Shown piece after piece: positions 8,513 through 17,483 of a DNA stretch of 64,000 bases (position 1 is the first letter of the stretch; every line of letters starts with the position of its first letter). The notes under the pieces were generated by a model. The model was not told the origin of the DNA. It searched no databases and was given only the letters and a program-made list of their open reading frames with translations. The translations under genes and the position numbers were made by a program. The stretch spans positions 178,138 through 242,137 of the forward strand of contig NZ_NFJZ01000005.1 in assembly GCF_002160135.1 (NCBI RefSeq), given 5' to 3'. The stretch comes from Lachnoclostridium sp. An196 (lineage in GTDB: Bacteria; Bacillota; Clostridia; Lachnospirales; Lachnospiraceae).

Positions 8513-9495
8513 CAGCCGATCCTCCCCTCATCCATGAAATGCGCCAGCTCTTTTGCAAAATAGGACATATAAACATCCACCCCTGCCCGGTAAGCGCAGG
8601 CCGCCATTTCGCATACAATCGAATCCTCGTCAATATAGCCGAGTTTTGCCCCTGCCTTCACCATCGCATACTCTCCGCTGACGCTGTAAGCCGCCATGGG
8701 GACGTCTGTCGCGTCTTTGATCTCACGCACCATATCCAGATAGGACATGGCCGGTTTCACCATAATCAGGTCTGCCCCTTCTTCGATATCAAGCAGAGCT
8801 TCTTTCATGCCTTCCCGGCGGTTATGGTAATCCATCTGATAGCTCTTGCGGTCGCCAAACGCAGGCGCGGATCCCGCCGCATCGCGGAACGGCCCATAGA
8901 ACGCAGACGCGTATTTTACCGCATAAGACATGATGGGTGTGGTCACGAATCCATTTTTATCCAGCGCTTCCCGGATGGCCTGGATATGTCCGTCCATCAT
9001 ATCTGACGGCGCCACCATATCGGCTCCGGCCTGCACCTGGGATACTGCGATCTGCGCCAGCTTTTCCAGAGTCAGGTCATTGTCTACATAATCACCTTTC
9101 AGGATGCCGCAGTGCCCGTGGCTGGTATATTCGCACATACAGACATCCCCGATATAATACAGATCCGGCACTTCCTTCTTGGCTTTCGCCATGGCCTTCT
9201 GAATAATGCCGTCGCAGGCATACGCCTGGCTGCCCACTTCATCCTTGTGATCCGGGATGCCGAACAGCATCACGCTGCCTACCCCCGCGTCCGCTGTCTC
9301 CGTCAAGATCTCCGGCAGACGGTCCAGGCTCCACCGGTACTGGCCCGGCATCGTAGGAATCTCTTCTTTAATGTTCTCCCCTTCTCTTACAAATATGGGA
9401 TATACCAGGGAACTCTTATCCATCCTGGTCTCCCGGACCATTTTTCTGAGCTTTGCTGTCGTTCTGAGCCTTCTCGGCCTGATCGTCATATCCAT
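8512..9495 (-). CDS. hemB: Porphobilinogen synthase (delta-aminolevulinate dehydratase)
   Basis: This enzyme of about 327 residues condenses two 5-aminolevulinates into porphobilinogen. It starts near TIRPRRLRTTAKLRKMVRET, which is the normal family beginning. The cysteine-rich metal site DVCMCEYTSHGHCG near residue 120 indicates the zinc-dependent form. Active-site lysines lie in the FYGPFRDAAGSAP region and in MVKPAMSYLDMVREI. Two start codons two residues apart are possible; the first has GAGG nine bases upstream. The first 80 bases overlap the end of the upstream precorrin-2 dehydrogenase gene in another frame. Confidence 0.96.
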   Translation of the reverse strand: MDMTIRPRRLRTTAKLRKMVRETRMDKSSLVYPIFVREGENIKEEIPTMPGQYRWSLDRLPEILTETADAGVGSVMLFGIPDHKDEVGSQAYACDGIIQKAMAKAKKEVPDLYYIGDVCMCEYTSHGHCGILKGDYVDNDLTLEKLAQIAVSQVQAGADMVAPSDMMDGHIQAIREALDKNGFVTTPIMSYAVKYASAFYGPFRDAAGSAPAFGDRKSYQMDYHNRREGMKEALLDIEEGADLIMVKPAMSYLDMVREIKDATDVPMAAYSVSGEYAMVKAGAKLGYIDEDSIVCEMAACAYRAGVDVYMSYFAKELAHFMDEGRIG

Positions 9496-9949
9496 CTTTC
9501 TCTACCTCTTTTCGTATTCTGTCTGTCCACTCTCTTGCCAGCCGGTGGTCCGCGCCCCCGGCGTTGATCCCGATCACCACATCGTCTTTTATGGCGATCC
9601 CCGGAAACTGAAAGTCACACAGGCTGCGGTCGCTGCATACATTGACCGGGATCCTCTTACCCTTACATTCCCGCCAGACTGCTTCATTGACGGCATTGTC
9701 ATCTGTGGCCGCCAGCACCATAAAAGCATCCTCCGGGACCGTCCCCGCCTCATATTTTTCGCAGACCCACCTGAGCATGCCTGCTTCCGAGGCTTCCATG
9801 ATCTTCGGCGACGCCTGCGGCGCCACGACCGTCAGACACGGAGAAAAATCCAGCAGAGTCATCACTCTCCTGGACGCAATCTTTCCTGCCCCATAGACAT
9901 ATATTTTCTTGTTGGAAATATCCAGAAAAATCGGAAACTGTCTGGACAT
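9416..9949 (-). CDS. Precorrin-2 dehydrogenase / sirohydrochlorin ferrochelatase-type protein
   Basis: This 177-residue protein resembles the N-terminal CysG/Met8 domain that oxidises precorrin-2 to sirohydrochlorin with NAD, a step toward siroheme or cobalamin. It opens with FPIFLDISNKKIYVYGAG, whose GAGKIAS forms the nucleotide-binding loop. Further on are VLAATDDNAVNEAVW and IPVNVCSD, both family hallmarks. The start ATG has GGGAGAG upstream. The last ~27 residues (KAQNDSKAQKNGPGDQDG at the end) are low-complexity and hydrophilic, and are encoded where the frame overlaps hemB. The uroporphyrinogen methyltransferase half is absent. Confidence 0.88.
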   Translation of the reverse strand: MSRQFPIFLDISNKKIYVYGAGKIASRRVMTLLDFSPCLTVVAPQASPKIMEASEAGMLRWVCEKYEAGTVPEDAFMVLAATDDNAVNEAVWRECKGKRIPVNVCSDRSLCDFQFPGIAIKDDVVIGINAGGADHRLAREWTDRIRKEVEKDGYDDQAEKAQNDSKAQKNGPGDQDG

Positions 9950-9987
9950 GCGCTTCTCTCCCATGCCGGCTGTTCTTTTCAGGATTT

Positions 9988-10016
9988 ATTGTACTACGGT
10001 TTGCGGGAAAAGACAA
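9988..10016 (-). promoter_or_regulatory. Promoter of the hem operon
   Basis: TTGTCT and TACAAT are spaced by 17 bases on the minus strand, about 38 bases before the precorrin-2 dehydrogenase start. I saw no cobalamin-riboswitch B12 box or other conserved RNA in the leader. Confidence 0.7.
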
Positions 10017-10202
10017 TGTGAAAGTGGACGAAAATAAGGCAGAAACAAGTGTTGTAATCCCATCTGCCATATGCTATACTTACTTGGTCTGAAAGATAAA
10101 TCAACGGCAGATCGCCGAAAGATTCCCGTTTCAAAATTCTATACAGTTTAAAGATACTTTCCGGAGAATCATTATATTTCACTATTCATTTTTGTGTTTT
10201 TA

Positions 10203-10211
10203 TGATACAAT
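10203..10211 (+). promoter_or_regulatory. Extended -10 element before the Rpn gene (tentative)
   Basis: TGATACAAT is a TGn-TACAAT extended -10, 12 bases before the ATG at 10224. The -35 region, TATTCA, is poor. The short leader includes TAGGGG as a possible ribosome-binding site. The remainder of 9950-10202 holds no gene I can support. Confidence 0.35.
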
Positions 10212-10223
10212 AGGGGTATATAA

Positions 10224-11099
10224 ATGAAACAGGATTTCAAACACATAGTACCATTAAAAGACCTGAACCTTACAGACCGCTTCCTTTTTGACGAGGTTAT
10301 GGAAGACGCGCAGACACAGCAGGATTTTCTTTCCATCATATTCGGTCGGGAGATACCTCTGCTCAGCCGTGCCGAGACGGAAAAGGAGTTACGGGTCTCT
10401 CCTTCCGTCCGCTCCATCCGCATGGATGTATTTTCCATGGATGAAGAGAAAACTATCTATAATACAGAGATGCAGAAGAAAAAACAGACCGATCTGGCCA
10501 AACGCAGCCGTTACTATCAGTCCATGATCGATACTTCGCTGCTGAAACCGGGTGTGCCGGACTACAATGATCTGAATCAGTCGTATGTGATCATGGTCAC
10601 TCCTTTCGATCTGTTCGGATACGGCCGTTATATCTACACCTTTCAGGCAGCCTGCCGGGAAGAACCGGGCTGTATCCTTCAGGATGGGGCTTTCCGGATC
10701 TTTCTCAACACCAGAGGAACGAATGATGACGAGATCTCTCCGGAACTGGTCAGTTTCCTTCATTATCTGGAGAACACCACAGACACAGCGGCAGACAGCT
10801 CAGACAGCGAGCGTATACGGCGGATCCACCGCAGAGTTCGGGATGTAAAGCAAAATGAAAAAGTGGGGGTAAAATATATGCAGGCTTGGGAAGAACGTTA
10901 TTATGACAGGAAAGAGGGACTGATTGACGGCCAAAATCTTTTTCTCTTAAATTTAGTACGAAAAAAACTACGCAACGGTCAATCCTGTCCCGAAATCGCA
11001 GCTGCACTGGAACAGCCGGAGGACAAGATCCGGCATATCATTGAAGTGATCGAAACACATCCAGAAACAGATGACGAGGAACTTTTAGAAGTGCTGTAA
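10224..11099 (+). CDS. Rpn-family PD-(D/E)XK nuclease (recombination-promoting nuclease / putative transposase)
   Basis: This 291-residue protein belongs to the Rpn/PDDEXK_2 family. The fold's catalytic set is visible as the acidic residue in RMDVFSMD near residue 73 and the ExQ-type element YNTEMQKKKQTDLAKRSRYY near residue 85. The N-terminal block LKDLNLTDRFLFDEVMED is typical. The C-terminal third is helical and ends in acidic residues. Family members cleave DNA and promote RecA-independent recombination in E. coli, and are often called transposases although they lack mobile-element ends. No inverted terminal repeats flank this gene. These genes are usually multicopy, so it is probably accessory. 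Confidence 0.82.
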   Translation: MKQDFKHIVPLKDLNLTDRFLFDEVMEDAQTQQDFLSIIFGREIPLLSRAETEKELRVSPSVRSIRMDVFSMDEEKTIYNTEMQKKKQTDLAKRSRYYQSMIDTSLLKPGVPDYNDLNQSYVIMVTPFDLFGYGRYIYTFQAACREEPGCILQDGAFRIFLNTRGTNDDEISPELVSFLHYLENTTDTAADSSDSERIRRIHRRVRDVKQNEKVGVKYMQAWEERYYDRKEGLIDGQNLFLLNLVRKKLRNGQSCPEIAAALEQPEDKIRHIIEVIETHPETDDEELLEVL

Positions 11100-11105
11100 A
11101 ACATT

Positions 11106-11139
11106 TGCTTCAGGGCATCGTCAAAAATGCCCTGAAGCA
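11106..11139. terminator. Convergent hairpin terminator
   Basis: TGCTTCAGGGCAT and ATGCCCTGAAGCA form a perfect 13-bp stem with an 8-base loop between the Rpn gene and the converging sensor kinase gene. T-rich sequence (TTTTG in the loop, AAATGTTTT beyond on the minus side) is modest, so it probably serves both directions. Confidence 0.65.
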
Positions 11140-11146
11140 GCCAAAG

Positions 11147-12175
11147 TCAGGAAACCAAAAAATCTATAGTAAAGACGGTACCGGCTTTCAGTTCACTGTC
11201 TGCCTGTATGGTTCCGCTGTGGGCCTCCACAATCGCCTTTGCCAGAGGAAGCCCCAGTCCGATCCCCTGGGTGTCCTTGGAGAATCGGCTTCGATAGAAT
11301 CTCTTAAAGATATGGGGCAGATCCTCCGGATGGATACCGCTGCCGCTGTCGCTTACAACAATCTGGACGACGGAAGCAAATTTCCGCCATTCTATGCGGA
11401 TCGTATCTCCTTTTTCCGTATGGTCGAATGCGTTTTTTACAATGTTGCTGACCGCCTCCGCAAGCCAGGTCCGGTCACAGAAGAGAAAAACGGAATCATC
11501 CCCCGAGAGAGACAGTTTCTTTCCTTCCCTCTCGGCCCGGTAAGCAAACTGTTTTCCTATCTGTTCCATCATATCAGAAAGGTTCTCTTCCGATTTTTCA
11601 AACACGATCGTTCCGGCATCCAGCCCGGCAATCTTCAGCAGGTTCTGAACCAGTGTCTCGATCCGGTCAAGTTCCTGCTCGGAAAGAGCCGAAAATTCCC
11701 TGACCGCAGCCGCATCTTCCGCTTCTTCCTGTGTGATTCCATTGTAAATATTCAGCGCCGCCAGGGGAGTCTTCAGCTGGTGTGAAATGTCGGATATGGT
11801 GTCTTTCATGAACTTTTTGGCCCTGCCTTCATTTTCGGCATGGGCGTTCAGAATAGCTGCCAAAGAATTCACTTCCTGAAACAGTCTGTACAGATCGCCT
11901 TCTTCATCACATTCGATCCGCGCGTCCGGATCTCCCGCAATATATGCGCGAATCTGAGATATGGACCGCTCCATGACTCTGCTCTGATCTCTGAAATACA
12001 GGTACATGGCGCATAAAACGGCAGCCCCAACACCCGCGAATGAGAAAAGCAGATACCATACGGCATTTTCCGGATCCAGGCCGGCTCCGGCCGCAGCTGC
12101 CAGAATACCTGCCGCAAAAGAAAACAGTACCCGGCAAAATAAACGTTTAATTTTACGGTTCGCCAATATTTTCAT
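11147..12175 (-). CDS. Sensor histidine kinase
   Basis: This 342-residue membrane kinase has two predicted helices (residues about 13-32 and 41-61) enclosing a very short extracytoplasmic loop, then a HAMP-like linker. The phosphoacceptor is His132 in DISHQLKTPLAAL. An N box (NIVKNAFDHTEKG) and G boxes (DSGSGI, GIGLGLPLAKAI) form the ATP domain. The tiny sensor loop is typical of intramembrane-sensing kinases (BceS/VanS-like) that respond through a partner transporter. Its ATG overlaps the regulator stop (ATGA), which fixed this start. No such transporter lies beside it. Confidence 0.9.
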   Translation of the reverse strand: MKILANRKIKRLFCRVLFSFAAGILAAAAGAGLDPENAVWYLLFSFAGVGAAVLCAMYLYFRDQSRVMERSISQIRAYIAGDPDARIECDEEGDLYRLFQEVNSLAAILNAHAENEGRAKKFMKDTISDISHQLKTPLAALNIYNGITQEEAEDAAAVREFSALSEQELDRIETLVQNLLKIAGLDAGTIVFEKSEENLSDMMEQIGKQFAYRAEREGKKLSLSGDDSVFLFCDRTWLAEAVSNIVKNAFDHTEKGDTIRIEWRKFASVVQIVVSDSGSGIHPEDLPHIFKRFYRSRFSKDTQGIGLGLPLAKAIVEAHSGTIQADSELKAGTVFTIDFLVS

Positions 12176-12897
12176 GATGGACTCCGATGCCGGGTATTCC
12201 ATTTATACCCCATACGCCTGACTGTCACTATGTTCTGCGGATCCGCGGGATCGTCTTCGATCTTGGTACGCAGCCTGCGGATATAGACGGTCAGAGTGCT
12301 GTTATCTATATAATTTTCATCGCGGTCCCAGAGTCTGCTTAGAATCTGTTCCGATGACAAAACTATATCCGGATTTTCCATGAACAGACACAACAATTTG
12401 TATTCACTGGCTGTCAGATCAATCTTCGTTCCATTCTTGCTGACCTCACCCTTCAGCAGCTGTACCTTGATCCCGTTGGAATTCAGTTCTGTATCTTTCC
12501 TGGGAAAGTTGCCGCTTCTGCGCAGAAGCGCATTGACTCTGGACAGAAATACGGCCAGTTTAAAAGGTTTTGTGATATAATCGTCTCCGCCTATATCCAG
12601 TCCCATAATGATATCCGTTTCCTCATCTGCCGCGGTAAGAAACATGACAGGCACTCCGGAAGTCTCTCTGATCTTTCTGCACAGATCATATCCGGAACCA
12701 TCCGGGAGCGATACATCCAGAATGACCAGATCATATTTCCCATCCTGCCAAAGTCCTTCCGCCTCCAGGCAGGTCCGGGCCACCCAGATCTCATATCCCT
12801 GCTTTTTCATCGCAAAAGACAGGCCGTTAATCAGACTTAAGTCGTCTTCCACAAAGAAAATATGTTTTGGAGCTCCCGTCAAAGTCTTATATTCCAT
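12172..12897 (-). CDS. OmpR-family response regulator
   Basis: This 241-residue regulator has a receiver domain (IFFVEDDLSLI; phosphoacceptor Asp61 in LVILDVSLPDGSG; switch Thr in FLTAADEE; Lys in YITKPFK). A winged-helix DNA-binding domain follows (LTASEYKLLCLFMENP, DNSTLTVYIRRLRTKI). It is the partner of the sensor kinase encoded immediately downstream with a 4-base overlap. Sequence style resembles BceR/VanR-type regulators of cell-envelope stress, but the target genes are not evident here. Confidence 0.92.
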   Translation of the reverse strand: MEYKTLTGAPKHIFFVEDDLSLINGLSFAMKKQGYEIWVARTCLEAEGLWQDGKYDLVILDVSLPDGSGYDLCRKIRETSGVPVMFLTAADEETDIIMGLDIGGDDYITKPFKLAVFLSRVNALLRRSGNFPRKDTELNSNGIKVQLLKGEVSKNGTKIDLTASEYKLLCLFMENPDIVLSSEQILSRLWDRDENYIDNSTLTVYIRRLRTKIEDDPADPQNIVTVRRMGYKWNTRHRSPS

Positions 12898-12927
12898 GGT
12901 GTGCCTCCGTTTGATTTATCAGAGTAA

Positions 12928-12956
12928 ATCATAGCACAAAAGAGTGCCGGTCACAA
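12928..12956 (-). promoter_or_regulatory. Promoter of the two-component operon
   Basis: TTGTGA and TATGAT with a 17-base spacer lie about 30 bases upstream of the regulator start, followed by ACGGAGGC as the ribosome-binding site. No obvious autoregulatory direct repeat was noted. Confidence 0.65.
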
Positions 12957-13119
12957 CTTTTGAAATATATAATCAGCGGTTAAAAATGGTCCTCAAAAAT
13001 TGCATAAACGGCGCACTTGTACCAAGATTACAGATGCGCTGGAGCTAATGCTATTAATTAACACACCAAAATACATAATTTCCCTCCTCCCCGGCCATAC
13101 TACTCTCCGAGGTGCATTT

Positions 13120-14517
13120 ATGGAAAAATTATCAAACGACTACACGACAGACATTACGAATCTCCGCCGCCTGCTCCGCATCGACGACAATTTTGACATT
13201 CTGGAAAAGCGGCTGATCATCGGCGGACAGCGCGCCAGCCTGTTCTTTATTGACGGATTTGTAAAAGATGAGATTCTGGAAAAGATCCTGGAATATTTCT
13301 ACAGCCTGAAACCGGAAGACCTTCCCGCCTCGCCGGAGACTTTTCAGGCCGGATTCCTTCCTTATGTGGAGACAGAAGTTCTGGAAGATATGGACCGTGT
13401 GGTTCAAAATCTGCTGTCCGGCGTGGCCTGTCTGTTTCTTTCCGGCATAGAAGGATGCCTGGCCATCGACTGCCGTACCTATCCTGCCCGGGGAGTTGAG
13501 GAGCCGCTGAAAGACAGGACCCTCAGGGGGTCCCGGGACGGTTTCGTGGAAACCATTGTTTTTAACACGGCATTGATCCGCAGACGTATCCGCTCCTCCA
13601 GGCTTCATATGGAGATGTTGAATGCAGGGGACAGTTCTCACACTGACATCGTCCTCTGTTACATGGAAGGGAAGGATAATGAAGACTGCCTGAATCTGCT
13701 CCGAAAACGGATTCAGGACATCCATACGGACGCGCTGACCATGAACCAGGAAAGCCTGGCAGAACTTCTTCTGCCAGGCCCCTGGTATAATCCATTTCCA
13801 AGATTTCGTTTTACAGAGCGGCCGGATGCCGCGGCCGCTTCGATACTGGAAGGAAGCGTCGTCGTTCTGGTGGACAATTCTCCTTCCGCCATGATTTTTC
13901 CCGTCAGCCTCTTTACCATCACTGACGAGGCAAATGACTATTATTTCCCGCCCATTACGGGCACATACCTGCGTCTGTCCAGGGGATTGATCACCTTTCT
14001 GTCCCTGATCCTGACGCCGCTTTTTCTGCTCTTGATGACTCATCCGGAACTGGTGCCCGGATGGCTTTCGTTTATTCTGGTACGCGACACTGTATATGTA
14101 CCGCTGCTCCTGCAGTTTTTACTGCTGGAACTGGCCATAGACGGACTGAAACTGGCCGCCATCCATACGCCGGACATGCTCAGTACGCCTCTGTCCGTCA
14201 TCGCCGGCCTGGTGATCGGGGAATTTGCCGTCAACTCCGGCTGGTTCAATTCCGAGGTCATGCTCTATATGGCCTTCGTCACCATCGCCAATTATTCGCA
14301 GTCCAACTATGAACTGAGTTACGCAATCAAATTTATGCGGATCCTGCTCCTGATACTGACCGCGATATTTGGCCTTCCCGGTTTCCTGGGCGGTCTGGTT
14401 TTCCTTTTTATCAGTCTGCTGCGGTGTCATACGTTCTCCGGACGCAGTTATCTCTATCCGCTGATTCCGTTCTGCTGGAAAGATCTGAAACGCACTCTTT
14501 TCCGCGTCCGGCTATGA
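13120..14517 (+). CDS. Spore germination protein, GerA/SpoVAF family
   Basis: This 465-residue protein belongs to the GerA A-subunit/SpoVAF family of spore inner-membrane proteins. The N-terminal ~290 residues are soluble and carry DNFDILEKRLIIGGQRASLFFIDGF-type family sequence. The C-terminal part has about five membrane segments from residue ~300, including TFLSLILTPLFLLLM and LLLILTAIFGLPGFLGGLVF. The start was set at MEKLSNDY because GAGGTG precedes it. Partner B and C subunits and spoVA genes are absent nearby, so a SpoVAF-like or orphan role is more likely than a complete receptor. A forespore promoter is expected, but only a weak GCATAA element upstream hints at one. Confidence 0.87.
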   Translation: MEKLSNDYTTDITNLRRLLRIDDNFDILEKRLIIGGQRASLFFIDGFVKDEILEKILEYFYSLKPEDLPASPETFQAGFLPYVETEVLEDMDRVVQNLLSGVACLFLSGIEGCLAIDCRTYPARGVEEPLKDRTLRGSRDGFVETIVFNTALIRRRIRSSRLHMEMLNAGDSSHTDIVLCYMEGKDNEDCLNLLRKRIQDIHTDALTMNQESLAELLLPGPWYNPFPRFRFTERPDAAAASILEGSVVVLVDNSPSAMIFPVSLFTITDEANDYYFPPITGTYLRLSRGLITFLSLILTPLFLLLMTHPELVPGWLSFILVRDTVYVPLLLQFLLLELAIDGLKLAAIHTPDMLSTPLSVIAGLVIGEFAVNSGWFNSEVMLYMAFVTIANYSQSNYELSYAIKFMRILLLILTAIFGLPGFLGGLVFLFISLLRCHTFSGRSYLYPLIPFCWKDLKRTLFRVRL

Positions 14518-15333
14518 GAGCATGAATTTCTTTATAATCTCTGCCACCGCCGAATGATTGTTGTCGTTTTCCGTGATATAGTCCGCGCCTGCCTTGACCT
14601 CGTCCACCGCGTTCGCGGCCGCGCAGCCTACGCCGGCCGCCAGGATCATGGGCAGGTCATTCTGCTCGTCTCCTGCCGCCACCGTATTGGCTGCCGGTAT
14701 GTGAAACATATCGCAGTAAGCCCTGACCGCATTCCCTTTATTGATCCCTTTCGGAACCACCTCCAGAAACTCCCTGCTGCTGAAATACATCTCTACTTTG
14801 TCACGGCCCCATTCTTCCATACTGTCTTTGTATTTCTCCAGACGTCTGCGGTCATGCATGTCAATCAGCAGAACTTTTCCGGGTTCCCTCTCCAGTACGG
14901 CCATAATATCGGGCACCACCAGTCGTTCCATGCCATTCTTCTTCGCATAATAATCCAGGCCCTCGTTCTCCTTTTCCGCCACCACTTTTTCGCCGGCGTA
15001 AGTCTGGATAAAAACATCCTGTCTGCGCGCCTCCTGAATCAATTCCCGCACCCAGGGAAGCGGAAGCCCGGTGGAAAAGAGGATCTCTCCCGTCCGATAA
15101 TCCAGTATCGTTCCGCCGTTATTGGCTATGATATACCTGCATCCGGCCTGATCCAGACGGTACTTTTTCATCAGATTTCTGGCGCTCGCTTCCGGCCTTC
15201 CGGTCGTGATGACCACATCATGTCCGGCTTCAGATGCGGCCTTGATGGCAGACAGATTATCTTCCGGAATCTCGTGCTGATCATTCAGGGTCGTCCCGTC
15301 CATATCCAGAAAAAGCACCTTTTTTTCTGTCAT
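14512..15333 (-). CDS. Cof-type HAD-superfamily phosphatase
   Basis: This 273-residue HAD phosphatase carries motif I LFLDMDGTTLND near residue 7, motif II VVITTGRPEAS and motif IV AAGDEQNDLPMILAAG. A large C2B-type cap lies between them. Relatives dephosphorylate sugar phosphates, FMN or other small metabolites, and the substrate cannot be read from sequence. It lies six bases downstream of ppk, so co-transcription with the polyphosphate genes is likely, and its stop overlaps the converging germination gene by six bases. Confidence 0.9.
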   Translation of the reverse strand: MTEKKVLFLDMDGTTLNDQHEIPEDNLSAIKAASEAGHDVVITTGRPEASARNLMKKYRLDQAGCRYIIANNGGTILDYRTGEILFSTGLPLPWVRELIQEARRQDVFIQTYAGEKVVAEKENEGLDYYAKKNGMERLVVPDIMAVLEREPGKVLLIDMHDRRRLEKYKDSMEEWGRDKVEMYFSSREFLEVVPKGINKGNAVRAYCDMFHIPAANTVAAGDEQNDLPMILAAGVGCAAANAVDEVKAGADYITENDNNHSAVAEIIKKFMLS

Positions 15334-15338
15334 ATTTT

Positions 15339-17471
15339 TTATTCCTCCATCGGTTCCGCAGGCACAAATACCCGGTCATGCATTGACTCATCCTGAGACC
15401 TGTTCAGGCTTTTCGCATATTCCATAAAATAGTCCTGCGCACAAAGCGCTGTTTTCCCTCTGCGGTCGATATGCTCATAGGAGCCGTCCGGCTGTTTGAC
15501 CTGGGCTTTCATCGTATCCTGCAGCTGGATTTCCAGCACATGAAATACTTCTTTTTTCAGCCGTTCATTCTCCACCGGGAACAGGATCTCTACCCGACGG
15601 TCCAGATTTCTCGGCATCCAGTCCGCGCTGGACAGATAGATCTCTTCCTGTCCGCCATTCAGGAAATAATAGATCCGGCTGTGTTCCAGGAAAGTTCCCA
15701 CTATCGAACGGACGCTGATATTTTCACTGACGCCCGGAATTCCCACTTTCAGACAGCAGATTCCTCTCACAATCAATTCAATTTTTACCCCGGCGGCACT
15801 GGCCTCATACAAAGCTTCAATCAGTTCTTCATCGCACAGAGAATTCATTTTTGCAATAATATGCGCCGGGTCCCCTTTCTTCGCATGGGCAGTCTCTCTC
15901 CGGATCATATCCAGGAAACGGTCTCTCAGCCAGATCGGCGCCAGACACAGTTTGTTCCAGCTGGCCGGTTCTGAATATCCTGACAGCATATTAAACACAG
16001 CCGTGGCATCCTCTCCGATAGGCTCGGAGCAGGTCAGAAGTCCCATATCCGTATACAGCTTTGCCGTAGAATCATTATAATTTCCGGTTCCCAGATGAAC
16101 ATATCTGCGGATACCGTCCTCTTCCCGGCGCACTACCAGAGTGATCTTACTGTGTGTCTTAAGCCCTACCAGACCATAGATTACATGGCAGCCCGCCCGT
16201 TCCAGCATTTTGGCCCAGGCAATATTATTCTCTTCGTCAAACCGCGCTTTCAGTTCCACCAGCACGGACACCTGCTTTCCGTTCTCCGCAGCCTGAGCAA
16301 GAGCCGCGATGATAGGAGAATTGCCGCTGACACGGTACAGGGTCTGCTTGATTGCCAGCGTCTGGGGATCCCTGGATGCTTTTTTTACAAAATCCACTAC
16401 CGGATCAAAGGTCTGATACGGATGATGGAGCAGAATATCGCCCTTGCGTATTTCTTCAAAAATATCCGGTTTCCCGGTCAGCTCCGGCACCGGCTGCGGA
16501 ATATATCTGGGCGTTTTATAATCATCGAATCCTTCTATTCCGTACATCTTCATCAGGAACGTCAGATCCAGCGGACCATTGATCCGGTAAATGCCGTCTT
16601 CTTTGATCTCAAATTCTTTCCTTAAGATCTTCAGAAGACGTTTGTCTATCTTCTCTTCCACCTCCAGACGGATCACTTCACCCCAGCGGCGTTTTCTCAG
16701 CTGTTTCTGAATTTCTTTCAGAAGATCGGAAGCATCGTCTTCATCAATGGTCAGATCCGCGTTGCGCATAATACGGTACGGATGCACGCAGATTACATCA
16801 TAGCTCAGGAACAACTTCGCCATATTCCGCTCAATGATCTCTTCCAGAAGGATTACCGATCTTGCTCCTTTTTCAGTGGAGGGGATCTCCACGATTCTGG
16901 GAAGCACCGAAGGTACCTGTACAGTGGCAAACTCCAGAACCTCTTCTTTTTCTTCCTTTTTCTTCAGCAATGCGCCCAGATTCAGCGTTTTATTCACGAT
17001 CAGCGGAAAAGGCCTGGAAGAGTCCACCGCCATCGGCGTCAGTACCGGATACACATTCTCCATAAAATAGTGATCCACAAATCTTCCCTGCTCCGGACTC
17101 AGTTCCTCATGGTTTTCAACCACATGCAGTCCGCACTGAACCAGCCCCGGCAGCAAAGACCTTTTCCAGGTAGAATACTGGGTATTCATAAAAGTATGAA
17201 CCCGGTCATGGATCGCATCCAGCTGCTGCTGCGGAGTCATCCCGGCAATATCTTTTTTCGTATACCCCGCATTGACCATATCTTTCAGGGAAGCCACGCG
17301 CACCATAAAAAATTCATCCAGATTGGAGGCGGTAATACTGAGAAATTTCAGGCGTTCAAATAGAGGATTTCCCTTATCCCTGGCTTCGCCCAGGATCCGT
17401 TCGTCAAATCCCAGCCAGCTTAGTTCCCTGTTCTCAAAATATTCTGGTTTTTTGTATTCTTTTCCCACCAC
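15339..17471 (-). CDS. ppk: Polyphosphate kinase 1
   Basis: This 710-residue enzyme reversibly polymerises the ATP gamma-phosphate into polyphosphate. The N-terminal domain begins with YFENRELSWLGFDERIL. The two PLD-like halves contain the autophosphorylated histidine region VGLKTHSKITLVVRRE and the conserved HLGTGNYNDSTAKLYTD. The C-terminal part holds DWMPRNLDRRVEILFPV. Length is typical. It lies directly after ppx, so synthesis and degradation of polyphosphate are encoded together, which fits stress storage or sporulation physiology (inference). Confidence 0.96.
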   Translation of the reverse strand: MVGKEYKKPEYFENRELSWLGFDERILGEARDKGNPLFERLKFLSITASNLDEFFMVRVASLKDMVNAGYTKKDIAGMTPQQQLDAIHDRVHTFMNTQYSTWKRSLLPGLVQCGLHVVENHEELSPEQGRFVDHYFMENVYPVLTPMAVDSSRPFPLIVNKTLNLGALLKKKEEKEEVLEFATVQVPSVLPRIVEIPSTEKGARSVILLEEIIERNMAKLFLSYDVICVHPYRIMRNADLTIDEDDASDLLKEIQKQLRKRRWGEVIRLEVEEKIDKRLLKILRKEFEIKEDGIYRINGPLDLTFLMKMYGIEGFDDYKTPRYIPQPVPELTGKPDIFEEIRKGDILLHHPYQTFDPVVDFVKKASRDPQTLAIKQTLYRVSGNSPIIAALAQAAENGKQVSVLVELKARFDEENNIAWAKMLERAGCHVIYGLVGLKTHSKITLVVRREEDGIRRYVHLGTGNYNDSTAKLYTDMGLLTCSEPIGEDATAVFNMLSGYSEPASWNKLCLAPIWLRDRFLDMIRRETAHAKKGDPAHIIAKMNSLCDEELIEALYEASAAGVKIELIVRGICCLKVGIPGVSENISVRSIVGTFLEHSRIYYFLNGGQEEIYLSSADWMPRNLDRRVEILFPVENERLKKEVFHVLEIQLQDTMKAQVKQPDGSYEHIDRRGKTALCAQDYFMEYAKSLNRSQDESMHDRVFVPAEPMEE

Positions 17472-17483
17472 GTCGTCCTCCCG

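Noticed and set aside
9950..10223. Cobalamin riboswitch before the hem/precorrin operon
   Set aside because: I looked for the B12-box core and supporting stems and found none; only a simple promoter is supported.
10224..11099. Rpn gene as an insertion sequence
   Set aside because: No terminal inverted repeats, target duplications or DDE transposase were seen. The 13-bp hairpin after it fits a terminator better than an element end.
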